DNA of 64,000 nucleotides from Flavobacterium sp. SUN052 (GCF_028867935.1 NZ_JAPQNS010000011.1:1-64000), one strand, 5' to 3'. Shown: positions 1-8,864, counted from the first letter of the stretch. The notes: generated by a model from the letters alone, not told the origin. Program-made: numbers and translations.

Positions 1-50
1 ACGGCATTTAGAAACTCAAGCAAAGGGGTTAATTTCGCTTCCATGGGGCC

Positions 51-96
51 GCGTGTGTAAGGTGAAAGATTTGGTCGTCAATCCCTTAACACACGC
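51..96. other. Imperfect hairpin downstream of the GtaA-like gene
   Basis: The arm GCGTGTGTAAGG (51-62) pairs with CCTTAACACACGC (84-96) with one bulged base and a 20-nt loop. It lies about 30 bp past the stop codon of the minus-strand gene ending at 128, so it may act as its 3' end structure. There is no T-tract on either side, so a classical intrinsic terminator is not shown. The rest of 1-127 holds no gene I can support. Confidence 0.4.
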
Positions 97-127
97 TGGT
101 TCCTATTTACGCCCACCCCTCAATTAC

Positions 128-2722
128 TTATTTCAGCTTTTTCTCCAGCATTTTGATGAAGTAACCACCTACTACTGAGCGAGCGCGGAAACCGACATGG
201 CGCCCATCGGTAGTTTCGTGCCAGTCGGAAAGGGGAATCCGGTCAGGGCTTTCGTTGACAAATTTCAGAACCGGCTCAATAAAGGTATCGAATTGCGAAG
301 GGCGGTCGGCGAGGGTAGCCGTCCAGATAATCCAGTCGGATTTTGTGTAGGTTCGGCGGCTGTCGAGCGGCAAACCAAACGGCATTTGTTTGGTCAGGTA
401 ATAGGCCACCTCGCGTTGGGCTACTTCGGGTGGAAAAATGGGGGCACCTGAGCGATCCAGTTTTAGGAGTTTATCCCACACCAGATTGTATTTCTGGCTC
501 CATGTATTGCCGTCGTTCTGGTTGAAGGTCAATGCATAATGGTCTCCTTTGTCAGCCATTACCATCCATTTGCGAGCCAATTCACGGGCCAGCGTCAGGT
601 ATTCGGTTTCTGTCTTTCGATTGCCCAGTTGCCCCGCCAGGTAGCCGTAACTGGCAATACCCATAATAGCTTTCACGGAGAGGTTGGCATTGCGGGCAAG
701 GTGACCGGCAAAGTCATCGGTACAAAGCTGATTTTCGGGATCAAAGCCGTATTCTTTCAGATAATTGACCCAAGTTGTCAGCACCGGCCAATGAGCACGA
801 GCATACGTCGCGTTACCTTCAACTGCCGCAATAGCCGCCGTCAGAATCAGCATATTTCCGCATTCTTCTACTGGCATATCCTCGCCATAGGTTTGCCCGT
901 TGGCAATGGGATACGTACCAACGTCATGAGCAGCAAATGGTTTAGTCCATCGTTCACTTTCGGAATACTCGAAAATGGGCTCCATCATACCTTTCAGCAG
1001 GCTTGGGTTGTACAGTAAAAACAGCGGTGCCGAGGGGTATGTTACGTCGACTGTACCAATAGACCCGTTAGAAAAATTCTCTTTGGAGAAGAAAAGGGGC
1101 GTTCCATCTTGACGGGCCACTAGTTTATGAGCGGCAATGGCCTGTCGATACGCCAGCACACACAAATCGGCATAGGCAGCCCCCCCGGCCTGTTTGGCGT
1201 CGGCATATAGTTTGGCATCGAACGCATCACATTGATTTCGGAGTTGAGCATAGTCAGTTTCGGCAGCCTGTAATGCCCGCTCAATGGCGGCTTCGGGAGC
1301 GTCAGAATCTTTACTGTAGCGTCGCCACCAGGCTCGCAACGGTTGCCCGAAATATTCTACCGATTTTATATCGTCGTAGCCCACAAGCCAGTGGCGCTCA
1401 ACTGCTATATTCGTTACGGAACCGAGATCAAACGTGGTTGACAGCACCGTTGCATGATCGAGCGCTTTGGCCGGACGGCCCGCATCGGGTAAGTCAGTTA
1501 CGCGTCCTTCGCGCTCAAACTGATTTAGTGCACCGGCTAGCGAGCCAATCCGCTGACTGGTTTTCTCATTCGCAGCGGCCGCGACATACAAATGCCCCCA
1601 GTCGATACGGACATTGTCACCTTTGCGACCCAGCACCTTTTGCTCGGCAGTGCCAACGCGCATCCAGTTCAATTTGGGGCCACTCCCTTCCGTTCGGCCG
1701 CGTCGCCAAACTACGGGCTGCTCGGGCGAGTCAACGGCAATTTCGCTTGAAGCATCGCTATATAACTGAACCGTATGCGGCTTGCCATCCATCGCCCGAA
1801 CACTATAGGTTACGTATTGAACGGGTCGCGACAGCACATCGAGATTGTTCATGAGCAAGGGGGCCATAAACGTAGCTGTTAGCTCAATACCACCGGCGAC
1901 AAACTTAAACACCGACTGAGTAGCCGTCATGCGTTGACTTGTCTGCTGTGCTGGCTGGATGCTCAGTTCGCGCTCTGTAATGAGGCCAAGGTCTACGTAG
2001 CCCGGTCCGCTGAAGTTCTGACTATGAAAAGCCAGCACATTACGACCTGGCTTCAACAAGTCGCTGATCTTTTTTTGTGTAGCAGTAAGCTCGTACTTCG
2101 GCGTTACCCCCCCAACGCCCGCAACACGTTGCCCGTTGACAAACAGTTCGTAATTGTCGTTGTAAATAGCACTTACCAACAACTGACCTTCGGGAACGGA
2201 GGCAATATCGACCACTCGGCGAACCCATATATCGGGTGAAGTCCAGCGGGTTCGGTCGGCGCTACGGCTACCAAACGGACCTTCACCAGTAGCCCATTGA
2301 CTGTCATCGAACGCAGGTGAGAACCAGGCATCGGCCGGCTTATCAGTGGTATAACGAGCCTGATACGTGTCTTTAAGGCTTGATTGTACCAGCGTATCAC
2401 CCGTGAATGTAGGCTTACCCATAAAGCGGAACACCTTCCCGTCGACCCGCACAAGGCCATTGAGTTGATGTGCCCGTCCTGTCCAATGGCGAGTTGGATC
2501 ATTATTGAGAGCTGCCCCAAACGACCAGATACTGGTATAAGGATCAATAGTGATAAGCGGTATTGCCGGAGGAACAAGTGTCGGCTTCGTACTAGGTTGT
2601 TCACGCTCCGTTACGGATTGAGCTATGCTATCAGTATTTGTCATAACTATGGTGATAATTACGGTAAATAGGGTACAAACAAATGTACAAATCTTGTTTT
2701 CAATGTTGTACTTATAGATCAT
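128..2722 (-). CDS. Secreted GtaA-like protein (DUF4964/DUF5127/DUF4965/DUF1793)
   Basis: This 864-residue protein has the build of the glutaminase A-like family found in many Bacteroidota, usually annotated as DUF4965 or glutaminase. In most of these organisms the true substrate is unproven. Residues 1-35 look like a signal peptide: a short n-region, a hydrophobic core (CTFVCTLFTVIITIVM) and an Ala-Gln cleavage site. Then come an N-terminal DUF4964-like part, a beta-sandwich region (about 110-240) that resembles a galactose-binding insert, a DUF5127-like part, and a C-terminal alpha/alpha-toroid region (about 500-850). The acidic, aromatic-rich stretch around the motif GEDMPVEECGN is typical of the catalytic half. 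The first Met is kept because it gives the signal peptide. It stands alone on its strand and probably works in the periplasm or at the cell surface. Confidence 0.8.
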   Translation of the reverse strand: MIYKYNIENKICTFVCTLFTVIITIVMTNTDSIAQSVTEREQPSTKPTLVPPAIPLITIDPYTSIWSFGAALNNDPTRHWTGRAHQLNGLVRVDGKVFRFMGKPTFTGDTLVQSSLKDTYQARYTTDKPADAWFSPAFDDSQWATGEGPFGSRSADRTRWTSPDIWVRRVVDIASVPEGQLLVSAIYNDNYELFVNGQRVAGVGGVTPKYELTATQKKISDLLKPGRNVLAFHSQNFSGPGYVDLGLITERELSIQPAQQTSQRMTATQSVFKFVAGGIELTATFMAPLLMNNLDVLSRPVQYVTYSVRAMDGKPHTVQLYSDASSEIAVDSPEQPVVWRRGRTEGSGPKLNWMRVGTAEQKVLGRKGDNVRIDWGHLYVAAAANEKTSQRIGSLAGALNQFEREGRVTDLPDAGRPAKALDHATVLSTTFDLGSVTNIAVERHWLVGYDDIKSVEYFGQPLRAWWRRYSKDSDAPEAAIERALQAAETDYAQLRNQCDAFDAKLYADAKQAGGAAYADLCVLAYRQAIAAHKLVARQDGTPLFFSKENFSNGSIGTVDVTYPSAPLFLLYNPSLLKGMMEPIFEYSESERWTKPFAAHDVGTYPIANGQTYGEDMPVEECGNMLILTAAIAAVEGNATYARAHWPVLTTWVNYLKEYGFDPENQLCTDDFAGHLARNANLSVKAIMGIASYGYLAGQLGNRKTETEYLTLARELARKWMVMADKGDHYALTFNQNDGNTWSQKYNLVWDKLLKLDRSGAPIFPPEVAQREVAYYLTKQMPFGLPLDSRRTYTKSDWIIWTATLADRPSQFDTFIEPVLKFVNESPDRIPLSDWHETTDGRHVGFRARSVVGGYFIKMLEKKLK

Positions 2723-2845
2723 TTTATTTAATTATTTTATGCAGTTTTTAATTACCAGTAGAATGGCAGGTTTTCCGGTTCATTCAACGCTCTCATCCTT
2801 GTATCTTCAAAACCGAAAAGGAAACCGCAACCGCTTTCTATCCCT

Positions 2846-3292
2846 ATGCAACCTGCCATACCAATTAGTATCCGTCCTGCTACTGCTGATGATTGCGCCA
2901 CGATTTATGCGTTTTTATGTGATCTGGAAGAAATGACGCTGAACCACACGGCTTTCCGTGCCATTTTTCGGCGCAATTTGGCTGATCACTGTATTCGCTA
3001 CCGCGTGGCCGAGCATAATGGTCAATTAGTAGCCTTTGTGAGTTGCCATATTCAGTATCTGTTGCACCACACCGGAAAAGTTGGGGAGATTCAGGAACTC
3101 TACGTACGGCCCGAAAACCGCAACCAACGCATTGGTCACCAGCTTGTGGCTCATTTAGAAGAGATGGCAAGGCATGAAGGTCTGGTAAACCTGGAGGTGA
3201 CGACCAACCAGAAGCGCACCGATACCGTCCGGTTTTATGAACAGACGGGTTTCACCTTATCGCACCGGAAATTGGTAAAGCCCTTTCAGTGA
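2846..3292 (+). CDS. phnO: PhnO-like GNAT aminoalkylphosphonate N-acetyltransferase
   Basis: This 148-residue single-domain GNAT acetyltransferase matches my recollection of E. coli PhnO along its whole length. Shared parts include the N-terminal RPAT, the HTAFR block, the GEIQELYV strand and the FYxxxGF end (here FYEQTGF). The acetyl-CoA binding loop is VRPENRNQRIGHQLV (about 91-105). PhnO acetylates aminoalkylphosphonates with acetyl-CoA in the cytoplasm. No other phosphonate (phn) gene is nearby, so here it may protect against toxic aminophosphonates or act on another small amine. The start at 2846 gives a protein of PhnO size; an overlapping ORF in another frame begins upstream and is discarded. 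It ends 14 bp from the convergent gene at 3307. Confidence 0.75.
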   Translation: MQPAIPISIRPATADDCATIYAFLCDLEEMTLNHTAFRAIFRRNLADHCIRYRVAEHNGQLVAFVSCHIQYLLHHTGKVGEIQELYVRPENRNQRIGHQLVAHLEEMARHEGLVNLEVTTNQKRTDTVRFYEQTGFTLSHRKLVKPFQ

Positions 3293-3306
3293 ATTACCGA
3301 TTGCTC

Positions 3307-4203
3307 TTACTTCGCATCAAACTGCAACAAATACCCCTTTTTGCCATCGCCTTCGCTCGCAATAAAGAGCGTTCCGTCGGGCGAGAAGCAGATGCCTTCG
3401 GGCTGGCGGAGTAGTTTGGGGTCAAGAGCGACCGAGGAGAGTATTTTGCCGTTGCGATTCATCACAACAAGCCGGTGCGCGTTGGCCGAAAGCACGTAGT
3501 AATCGCCGGTTTTGGGGTGTACGGCTAAACCAGAAGGCTTTACCTCTTCAGTTGGTTTATCACCCGCCATATCGGCCAGCGCAGTCTGAGTGAGTACAGG
3601 GCCGCGCCAAAGCGTAGCCCGTTTTAGGTCGTAGAAATAGATTGGTTTATTAGAGCCATCCTTTGCCGATTCCTTGGTCGCGAGCAAAAGTGCATTCAGC
3701 TTAGGGTCATAACCCAGTCCCTCCACATCATTTTTGCCAGGCAGGTCAATTTTGATGTGGTGAATTTCGACACCCCCACCGCCGAGCGTTTTGATGCCAT
3801 CGGTTGGTTCAAAATGATACAGTTCGCCATCGGAGCGGAGCATATACAATTCCCCATCCACGAATTCTACCCCTTCATAATCACCTTTTTTCCCGAAGAT
3901 ATGCTCATCGACAACGGTTTTACTTTTGAGATCGTAAATGAATACCACCGCCAGTTCATCCTGCACCATCGCCAACCGACCGGGTTTATAATAGCTTAAA
4001 CCCGATACTTCGCGCAGGTCTTTTGGCAGGCTATACCGTTCGGTGGGATTGGCTAAATCGTAGGGAATGGCGGCATTAGGCAGCGATGATTCGTCAGCCT
4101 TATCCTTCTTTTTGTTGGGCTGACAGCCAGAGAACAGCCCTGCTAGTAAAATTAGGGCGACTAAACACGAGCGAAAGGGGTGCGGCAGACTAGGCAAATT
4201 CAT
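3307..4203 (-). CDS. SdiA-regulated-type beta-propeller lipoprotein
   Basis: The 298-residue product begins with a lipoprotein signal (hydrophobic run, then LFSGC with Cys27) and a charged Lys/Asp-rich linker. The rest resembles the SdiA-regulated family, a six-bladed propeller related to phytase and NHL folds. Visible repeats include EVSGLSYY, DYEGVEFVDGELYML, DVEGLGYDPKLNALLLATK, PSGLAVHPKTGDYYVLS and PEGICFSPDGTLFIASEGD. The recurring acidic E/DG motifs suggest calcium or ligand sites on the propeller. Enzymatic activity is not established for this family. It probably sits in a membrane facing the periplasm. It is divergent from the serine hydrolase at 4240, with 36 bp between the two starts. 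Confidence 0.75.
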   Translation of the reverse strand: MNLPSLPHPFRSCLVALILLAGLFSGCQPNKKKDKADESSLPNAAIPYDLANPTERYSLPKDLREVSGLSYYKPGRLAMVQDELAVVFIYDLKSKTVVDEHIFGKKGDYEGVEFVDGELYMLRSDGELYHFEPTDGIKTLGGGGVEIHHIKIDLPGKNDVEGLGYDPKLNALLLATKESAKDGSNKPIYFYDLKRATLWRGPVLTQTALADMAGDKPTEEVKPSGLAVHPKTGDYYVLSANAHRLVVMNRNGKILSSVALDPKLLRQPEGICFSPDGTLFIASEGDGKKGYLLQFDAK

Positions 4204-4212
4204 AGGAACGAG

Positions 4213-4220
4213 TATCTTTC
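4213..4220 (+). promoter_or_regulatory. Candidate -7 element of the serine hydrolase gene
   Basis: TATCTTTC matches 7 of 8 positions of the Bacteroidota -7 element TAnnTTTG and ends 19 bp before the ATG at 4240. No clear -33 box was found. Confidence 0.35.
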
Positions 4221-4239
4221 GGGCAAGTAACGAAAATCG

Positions 4240-5154
4240 ATGAGAAAAGCCATTACTCTTTGCTTTATCCTATTGTTGGCTTACATGGCAACTGCCCAAA
4301 AACCGGCCCGAATTGACGAGGCTCTCGAACGTGATTTACGCGCCCTGCTCACGGGTTTCCGGGGCGATGTAGGCGTTTATGTTCGTCACCTGCGCACTGG
4401 CAAAATAGTGGCTATCAACGCCGACACGCTATTTCCCACGGCCAGTACCATCAAAGTCCCAATCCAGTGCGGGCTGTTCGACAAAATCAGCAAGGGCGAA
4501 CTGAAATACCAGCAGGAATTAATCTATAAGGATTCACTGCATTACGACGATGGTATTGTTGGCTCCTTACGCGACGGGGCTAAAATACCCTTGGCTGAGG
4601 TAGTCATGCTCATGGAAACCACATCCGACAATACAGCGAGTTTATGGTGCCAGGCGATGGCGGGGGGCGGTACAGCTATAAATAGCTGGCTAGAGCAAAA
4701 TGGCTTCGGGCAAACGCGGGTCAACTCACGTACACCGGGCCGGTCGGCGTTTCAGAAACAATACGGCTGGGGACAAACTACTCCCCGCGAAATGGCTGAA
4801 CTACTGGCTTACATCCGGGAAGGAAAAGCGATTTCGCCCGATGCCAGCGACCGGATGTATCGTAACCTGTGCCGCCAGTATTGGGATAATGATGGCTTGT
4901 CGCAACTGCCGCCCGAGGTGAAAGTAGCCTGTAAAACAGGAGCTGTGAACCGGTCCCGCTCCGAGGTAGTGCTTGTTCACGCGCCCCACGGCGACTATGT
5001 ATATTGCCTAATGACCAAAAACCAGATCGACGAAAGTTGGGAACGCACTAACGAAGGCTTCACATTGCTTCGAAAAGTTGGGGCGTTGTTGTGGAATCAT
5101 TTCGAGCCAAAATCGGGCTGGAAACCAGTGACAGGTTACGACAAATGGTGGTAA
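4240..5154 (+). CDS. Class A beta-lactamase-fold serine hydrolase
   Basis: This 304-residue protein has a signal peptide ending near Ala-Gln (residues 19-20) and the three hallmark motifs of class A penicillin-recognising enzymes: STIK (Ser69 nucleophile, Lys72), SDN (129-131) and KTG (232-234). It should act in the periplasm on a serine-ester intermediate. The segment after SDN that normally carries the ExxLN motif (Glu166 of class A enzymes, the deacylating base) reads TRVNSRTPGRSAFQKQYGW and has no glutamate. Efficient beta-lactam turnover is therefore doubtful. A peptidase, esterase or penicillin-binding role is at least as likely. No regulator of AmpR or BlaI type is nearby. The start is chosen for the signal peptide. 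Confidence 0.82.
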   Translation: MRKAITLCFILLLAYMATAQKPARIDEALERDLRALLTGFRGDVGVYVRHLRTGKIVAINADTLFPTASTIKVPIQCGLFDKISKGELKYQQELIYKDSLHYDDGIVGSLRDGAKIPLAEVVMLMETTSDNTASLWCQAMAGGGTAINSWLEQNGFGQTRVNSRTPGRSAFQKQYGWGQTTPREMAELLAYIREGKAISPDASDRMYRNLCRQYWDNDGLSQLPPEVKVACKTGAVNRSRSEVVLVHAPHGDYVYCLMTKNQIDESWERTNEGFTLLRKVGALLWNHFEPKSGWKPVTGYDKWW

Positions 5155-5169
5155 TGTATCACAACGATA

Positions 5170-5868
5170 CTACTTCCGGCTTCGCCAGGCTTTATAGTCT
5201 TCGTAGAACCGGTCCAGAAAGATGGTTGGACTGACAGAATAATATAAACCGTTGAACGTGCTGGGGTTGCTGGGCACTCGCCCCTGAAGTGTTAATCGAT
5301 AACCCGTCATGAAATTGAGACCAAACCAGCGGGTAGGTTTAAAACCAAAAATTGGTGGAAACTTGACTGAAAACGACACCCCAACTCCTAAAGGCACGGC
5401 CCATACCCGCCGGATTTCCCGATTCCCCTCCTGACCCTTCTCCAGTTCATAACGAGCGGTTCCGAAACCAGCTTCGATTGGGGTGCTCAATTCCCAGTAT
5501 TTTCGCCGAAAATAATACGGTTCCACATAGGCCGTGCCGTATGACAGTCGTCGTGTACGAATGTTGAGACCATCCCATTGCCCACCGGCACGCTGATTGG
5601 TAAAGTAGTACCCAACACCTACTTTCACATTGCTGGGCAACAGAAAACCAGCTCGTGCTCCCCACACATTGGTCCGGGCGCGCTCACCCGTACTTGGGTT
5701 TTTGAAGAAAAAGAACCGTTGATCCGTTTCCGGAATAAACTTGGCCTTAACGGGGTGTTCGTTCTCACCGGGCTTGAGGGTATCGGCAGCAGTAACGGGA
5801 GTCGACTGCCCGCAACTGAGCTGGGTAAAACCTGCCCACAAAAGGAATATAAAAAAAGCCCGCATCAT
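5170..5868 (-). CDS. Predicted outer-membrane beta-barrel protein, unknown function
   Basis: This 232-residue protein starts with a signal peptide (MMRAFFIFLLWAGFTQLSCG). A Cys at position 19 is compatible with either a lipoprotein or an ordinary signal. After a polar linker the sequence alternates aromatic and small residues in strands such as VGVGYYF, YGTAYVEPYYF and FGLNFMTGYRLTL, and ends with a basic tail. This is what a small outer-membrane barrel looks like. I do not recognise a named family. It converges on the gene ending at 5154, with 15 bp between, and is divergent from the acetoacetate-decarboxylase-like gene at 5932. Confidence 0.6.
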   Translation of the reverse strand: MMRAFFIFLLWAGFTQLSCGQSTPVTAADTLKPGENEHPVKAKFIPETDQRFFFFKNPSTGERARTNVWGARAGFLLPSNVKVGVGYYFTNQRAGGQWDGLNIRTRRLSYGTAYVEPYYFRRKYWELSTPIEAGFGTARYELEKGQEGNREIRRVWAVPLGVGVSFSVKFPPIFGFKPTRWFGLNFMTGYRLTLQGRVPSNPSTFNGLYYSVSPTIFLDRFYEDYKAWRSRK

Positions 5869-5931
5869 GATTGTTGAGTAACCTTACTATAACTAGTTGT
5901 TTGATAATAGGTTTCATAAGTTTCCAACCGC

Positions 5932-6597
5932 ATGACACAGTCTCATCAAATAGCCCCCGCTCCCTGGACACTGCACGGCGATGGCGTGGCGATGATTATT
6001 CATTTTCCGGAAGCATTCATACGAAAGCATGGCTTTCTGGCGGATTTTCAGGCCAACGGGTACCGGGGCTATGTGGGCACCGTGATGCTGGTTGACTACC
6101 ACACATCAGGAGTTGGGCCGTATCGGGAATTGCTATTTATTCCAGGGCTTTTTACCCTGGGTGGGCAAACTACATTTTCGATCTCCAAAATCTACGTGTC
6201 GACTTACGACAGTGTCTGGAATGGCATCGAAAATTGGGGCATACCAAAAGAAGTAGCCGATTTCAACCTCACGACTCTGCCCGATGGCACCCGCGTAGTT
6301 GAGATAAGTCAGGAGGGGCAGCAGTTTTTTTCAGCGCGGGTAAAGCCCTGGAGTTTCCGGTTTCCAGTCTCAACAAAGCTCTTACCATCTTTTCAGGTGA
6401 TGCAGCAAAGTCGAGGCAAGCTGCTGTTGACTAAGCCCGAAGCCACAGGCAAAGGTCGGCTGGCCACGTTTAATCAGGTACATGTTGACCCTGCCTTTTT
6501 CCCCGACCTCCGGCAAGGTACCATTTTGAGTACGGTACTGATAGAGGATTTCACCATGATATTTCCCAAGCCAGAAGTAGTGGGCAGTTGGCAGTAG
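5932..6597 (+). CDS. Acetoacetate decarboxylase-like protein
   Basis: This 221-residue cytoplasmic protein resembles the acetoacetate decarboxylase (ADC) superfamily: an N-terminal PWTLHGDG segment, a central block with GPYRELLFIPG, and the motif NWGIPKEVADF, which holds a family-typical lysine after GxP. True ADC forms a Schiff base through a lysine and makes acetone from acetoacetate. Many superfamily members have other or unknown activities, and this one is somewhat short. No CoA-transferase or thiolase is next to it, so an acetone pathway is not supported. The C-terminal residues GSWQ and the stop codon fall in a short direct repeat (6584-6607). Confidence 0.65.
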   Translation: MTQSHQIAPAPWTLHGDGVAMIIHFPEAFIRKHGFLADFQANGYRGYVGTVMLVDYHTSGVGPYRELLFIPGLFTLGGQTTFSISKIYVSTYDSVWNGIENWGIPKEVADFNLTTLPDGTRVVEISQEGQQFFSARVKPWSFRFPVSTKLLPSFQVMQQSRGKLLLTKPEATGKGRLATFNQVHVDPAFFPDLRQGTILSTVLIEDFTMIFPKPEVVGSWQ

Positions 6598-6607
6598 CAG
6601 TTGGCAG
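6584..6607. repeat. Two direct copies of GCAGTTGGCAG around a stop codon
   Basis: GCAGTTGGCAG occurs at 6584-6594 and again at 6597-6607, separated by two bases. The TAG stop of the ADC-like gene (6595-6597) sits at the junction, and the convergent phosphoribosyltransferase gene ends 14 bp further on. Confidence 0.7.
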
Positions 6608-6620
6608 GCTTGCACACTGC

Positions 6621-7124
6621 CTACTTCAAATAAATTCCCTCTCTCTCGGCGTCGCTCAAAATCACTTCGACGTGCTCGGTAAGGGTAGTCGACAGTTCGT
6701 AGCCTTTGTAGTCGGCGGCAACTGGATAGCGAGGGTGGTTTCGATCGACCAGCACGGCGACCTGCAATTTCCGCACCAACACGTTCAGAAATGGCTGCAG
6801 GCAAAAAGCCAGCGTACGGCCCGTGTACAGTACATCGTCCAGAATCACAACCACCTTATCGGTAAGGTCAGTGGTAGGCCCAGTTAGCTCAGTGGCGGGT
6901 TGGGTCGTCTGCGATTTATCCAGGCTAATTTTCAAAAGCGTCAATGCGAAGGGAGCAATCTGCCTTAATTCATCATGAAGTCGCTCGGCAAACACATAAC
7001 CTTCGCCAGCGATCCCGACTAATACCACAGCCTGCTCATCAAAATTGTTCTCGTAAATCTGGAAAGCGATACGCCGAATTTTCTGGCGAAGTTGTTCAGC
7101 GGAAAGAATTGGTTGCGACGACAT
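6621..7124 (-). CDS. Phosphoribosyltransferase family protein, PyrR-like
   Basis: From the ATG at 7124 this is a 167-residue type I phosphoribosyltransferase. The PRPP-binding motif is VVVILDDVLYTGRT, with the two acidic residues and the TGRT phosphate loop. Upstream, LVGIAGEGYVFAERL is the PPi-loop region, and KISLDKS forms the hood strand. PyrR proteins bind UMP and PRPP and attenuate pyr mRNA or show uracil phosphoribosyltransferase activity. Other members salvage hypoxanthine or xanthine. No pyr gene is nearby, so the exact role is open. The open frame continues upstream to 7301, but that extension is not PRTase-like and the ATG at 7124 gives the usual length. Confidence 0.75.
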   Translation of the reverse strand: MSSQPILSAEQLRQKIRRIAFQIYENNFDEQAVVLVGIAGEGYVFAERLHDELRQIAPFALTLLKISLDKSQTTQPATELTGPTTDLTDKVVVILDDVLYTGRTLAFCLQPFLNVLVRKLQVAVLVDRNHPRYPVAADYKGYELSTTLTEHVEVILSDAEREGIYLK

Positions 7125-7234
7125 GCAGGGGTGTATAATTCGAAAAGGCAAAATTCGCGACTTTTCCGATTGATTGGCACAGGGTTTGGCACAATTTTCG
7201 CCAACTGCTATGTAAATAAAAACAGCCTTCCCGT

Positions 7235-7690
7235 ATGAAAACATGTAAAATTCTTTTATTGAGTTGGTGCTGCTGGTGCTTAGGTACGAGCCATGCAGCA
7301 CCCCTCGAAATAGTGTCCGCTCCTACTCCCGCACCAGTTGCATTTATCACCGAAAACTCGGTAAACGATGTAATACGGTCATCTTTTCGGGCTGGTAGCG
7401 CCCGCAACCTGGCGGAGTACTTTGATGAGCAACTTGAATTATTTATCGATACTGAAGCGGTTGATTTCCCCGAAGTACGGGCTAAACACGCTGAACTGAT
7501 TTTATCGACGTTCTTTAAAAAACATCCTCCTCAAAATTTTCAATTCGTATATCAGGGGGGCTCGGCCAGTTTACGCTATATCACGGGACTATATCAAACT
7601 GGTGGTCAGCGGTTTTCAGTGTACATGCTTATACGGCCCGATTCGCACCACCGCCTTGTGATCAATACGCTTCATTTGCGAAAAGGCTGA
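7235..7690 (+). CDS. DUF4783 secreted protein, NTF2-like
   Basis: The 151-residue product has a signal peptide (MKTCKILLLSWCCWCLGTSHA) and a body that fits DUF4783, a family common in Bacteroidota. Typical parts are the segment on an ASxNLAEYFD-like helix, LILSTFFKKHPPQNF and YRYITGLYQT-like strands ending in HLRKG. The fold is thought to be NTF2-like (cone-shaped alpha+beta) and the function is unknown. It is probably exported to the periplasm. It is divergent from the phosphoribosyltransferase gene, with 110 bp between starts, and lies 48 bp before namA. Confidence 0.75.
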   Translation: MKTCKILLLSWCCWCLGTSHAAPLEIVSAPTPAPVAFITENSVNDVIRSSFRAGSARNLAEYFDEQLELFIDTEAVDFPEVRAKHAELILSTFFKKHPPQNFQFVYQGGSASLRYITGLYQTGGQRFSVYMLIRPDSHHRLVINTLHLRKG

Positions 7691-7738
7691 ACAAACAGGC
7701 ATGTTGGAAGTGTTGGCTTACTAAATCCAAGCTTCAAC

Positions 7739-8806
7739 ATGTCTGTATTATTTTCTCCGCTTTCGCTACGTGGCATCACGTTCAAAAACCGAATTGCCGT
7801 CTCACCTATGTGTCAGTATTCGAGCCTCGACGGGTTTGCGAACGATTGGCATCTGGTGCATCTGGGCAGCAGGGCCGTGGGTGGCGCAGGGCTTGTACTA
7901 ACCGAAGCAGCCGCTGTTTCGCCAGAAGGACGAATAACTCCCCATGACCTCGGCATTTGGACAGACGACCATATTGCGGGCCTAAAGCGTATTGTCAATT
8001 TTCTCACCGACAACGGAGCAGTGGCTGGTATTCAATTGGCTCACGCCGGTCGGAAAGCGAGCCACACACGACCCTGGGAAGGTGGAAAGGGGATATCTCC
8101 TAACGAACCCGAGGGGTGGCAAACCGTAGCGCCCAGTGCCATTGCGTTCGCTGAAAACGGCCTTGTACCTGCTGAACTAGATGCGGAAGGCATGGCCAAA
8201 GTGCGGGCTGATTTTAAAGCATCGGCCATTCGGGCATTGGAAGCGGGTTTCAAAGTTGTTGAAGTTCACGCGGCTCATGGTTATCTACTCCACGAGTTTT
8301 TATCTCCGTTGAGCAATCACCGCACTGATGAGTACGGCGGTTCGTTTGAGAACAGAATCCGGTTTGTGCGCGAGGTCGTTCAGGAAGTGCGGAGCGTTTG
8401 GCCCGCTGAGTATCCGTTGTTTGTGCGTGTATCTGCCTCCGACTGGACCGAGGGCGGCTGGACAATTGATGACTCGGTCCAATTGTCGGTGCTGCTGAAA
8501 CAGGATGGCGTTGACCTGATCGATTGCTCTTCGGGTGGTAACGTTCAGAAAGCCGCAATTCCAGTTGGTCCCGGTTATCAGGTTCTGTTTGCCGACCAGA
8601 TTAAACGCGAAACAGGCCTGCCAACGGGCGCGGTGGGATTGATTACTACCCCCGAACAAGCTGAGGCTATTTTGACCAACAATCAGGCAGACCTGATTTT
8701 GTTGGCGCGCGAGTTTCTGCGTGATCCTTATTTCCCGCTCCATGCTGCCCGCGAATTGGGCGAAGACGTTACCTGGCCAGTACAATACGAACGGGCAAAA
8801 CGATAA
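7739..8806 (+). CDS. namA: NADPH dehydrogenase NamA, YqjM-type Old Yellow Enzyme
   Basis: This 355-residue FMN-dependent ene-reductase belongs to the YqjM (thermophilic-like) branch of the Old Yellow Enzyme family. Diagnostic residues are Cys25 in VSPMCQYSS, which tunes the flavin in YqjM, His102 in QLAHAGRKA, the substrate-binding pair His177 and His180 in VEVHAAHGYLLHEFLSP, and the phosphate-binding end around LLAREFLRDPYF. It reduces activated C=C bonds of enals, enones, quinones or nitro compounds with NADPH in the cytoplasm. The length is normal for the family. It probably belongs to a detoxification or stress response; no regulator lies beside it. Confidence 0.93.
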   Translation: MSVLFSPLSLRGITFKNRIAVSPMCQYSSLDGFANDWHLVHLGSRAVGGAGLVLTEAAAVSPEGRITPHDLGIWTDDHIAGLKRIVNFLTDNGAVAGIQLAHAGRKASHTRPWEGGKGISPNEPEGWQTVAPSAIAFAENGLVPAELDAEGMAKVRADFKASAIRALEAGFKVVEVHAAHGYLLHEFLSPLSNHRTDEYGGSFENRIRFVREVVQEVRSVWPAEYPLFVRVSASDWTEGGWTIDDSVQLSVLLKQDGVDLIDCSSGGNVQKAAIPVGPGYQVLFADQIKRETGLPTGAVGLITTPEQAEAILTNNQADLILLAREFLRDPYFPLHAARELGEDVTWPVQYERAKR

Positions 8807-8836
8807 AGGGAATGCTCAAACTTGTCTGACACCCCG

Positions 8837-8844
8837 TATATTTG
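8837..8844 (+). promoter_or_regulatory. -7 promoter element TATATTTG before the YcxB-like gene
   Basis: TATATTTG is a perfect TAnnTTTG element and ends 20 bp before the ATG at 8865. It also supports choosing that ATG over the longer open frame, which starts at 8721 inside namA. A -33 TTG at a normal distance was not found. Confidence 0.5.
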
Positions 8845-8864
8845 TGCCTTCATTTTTAGGCAAC

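Noticed and set aside
2678..2685. TACATTTG on the minus strand, a perfect -7 element, near the start of the GtaA-like gene
   Set aside because: It lies inside codons 12-15 of a good signal peptide, so using it would remove the secretion signal. It is taken as chance.
4240..5154. Antibiotic-resistance beta-lactamase call
   Set aside because: No ExxLN glutamate is visible, so only the fold family is claimed.
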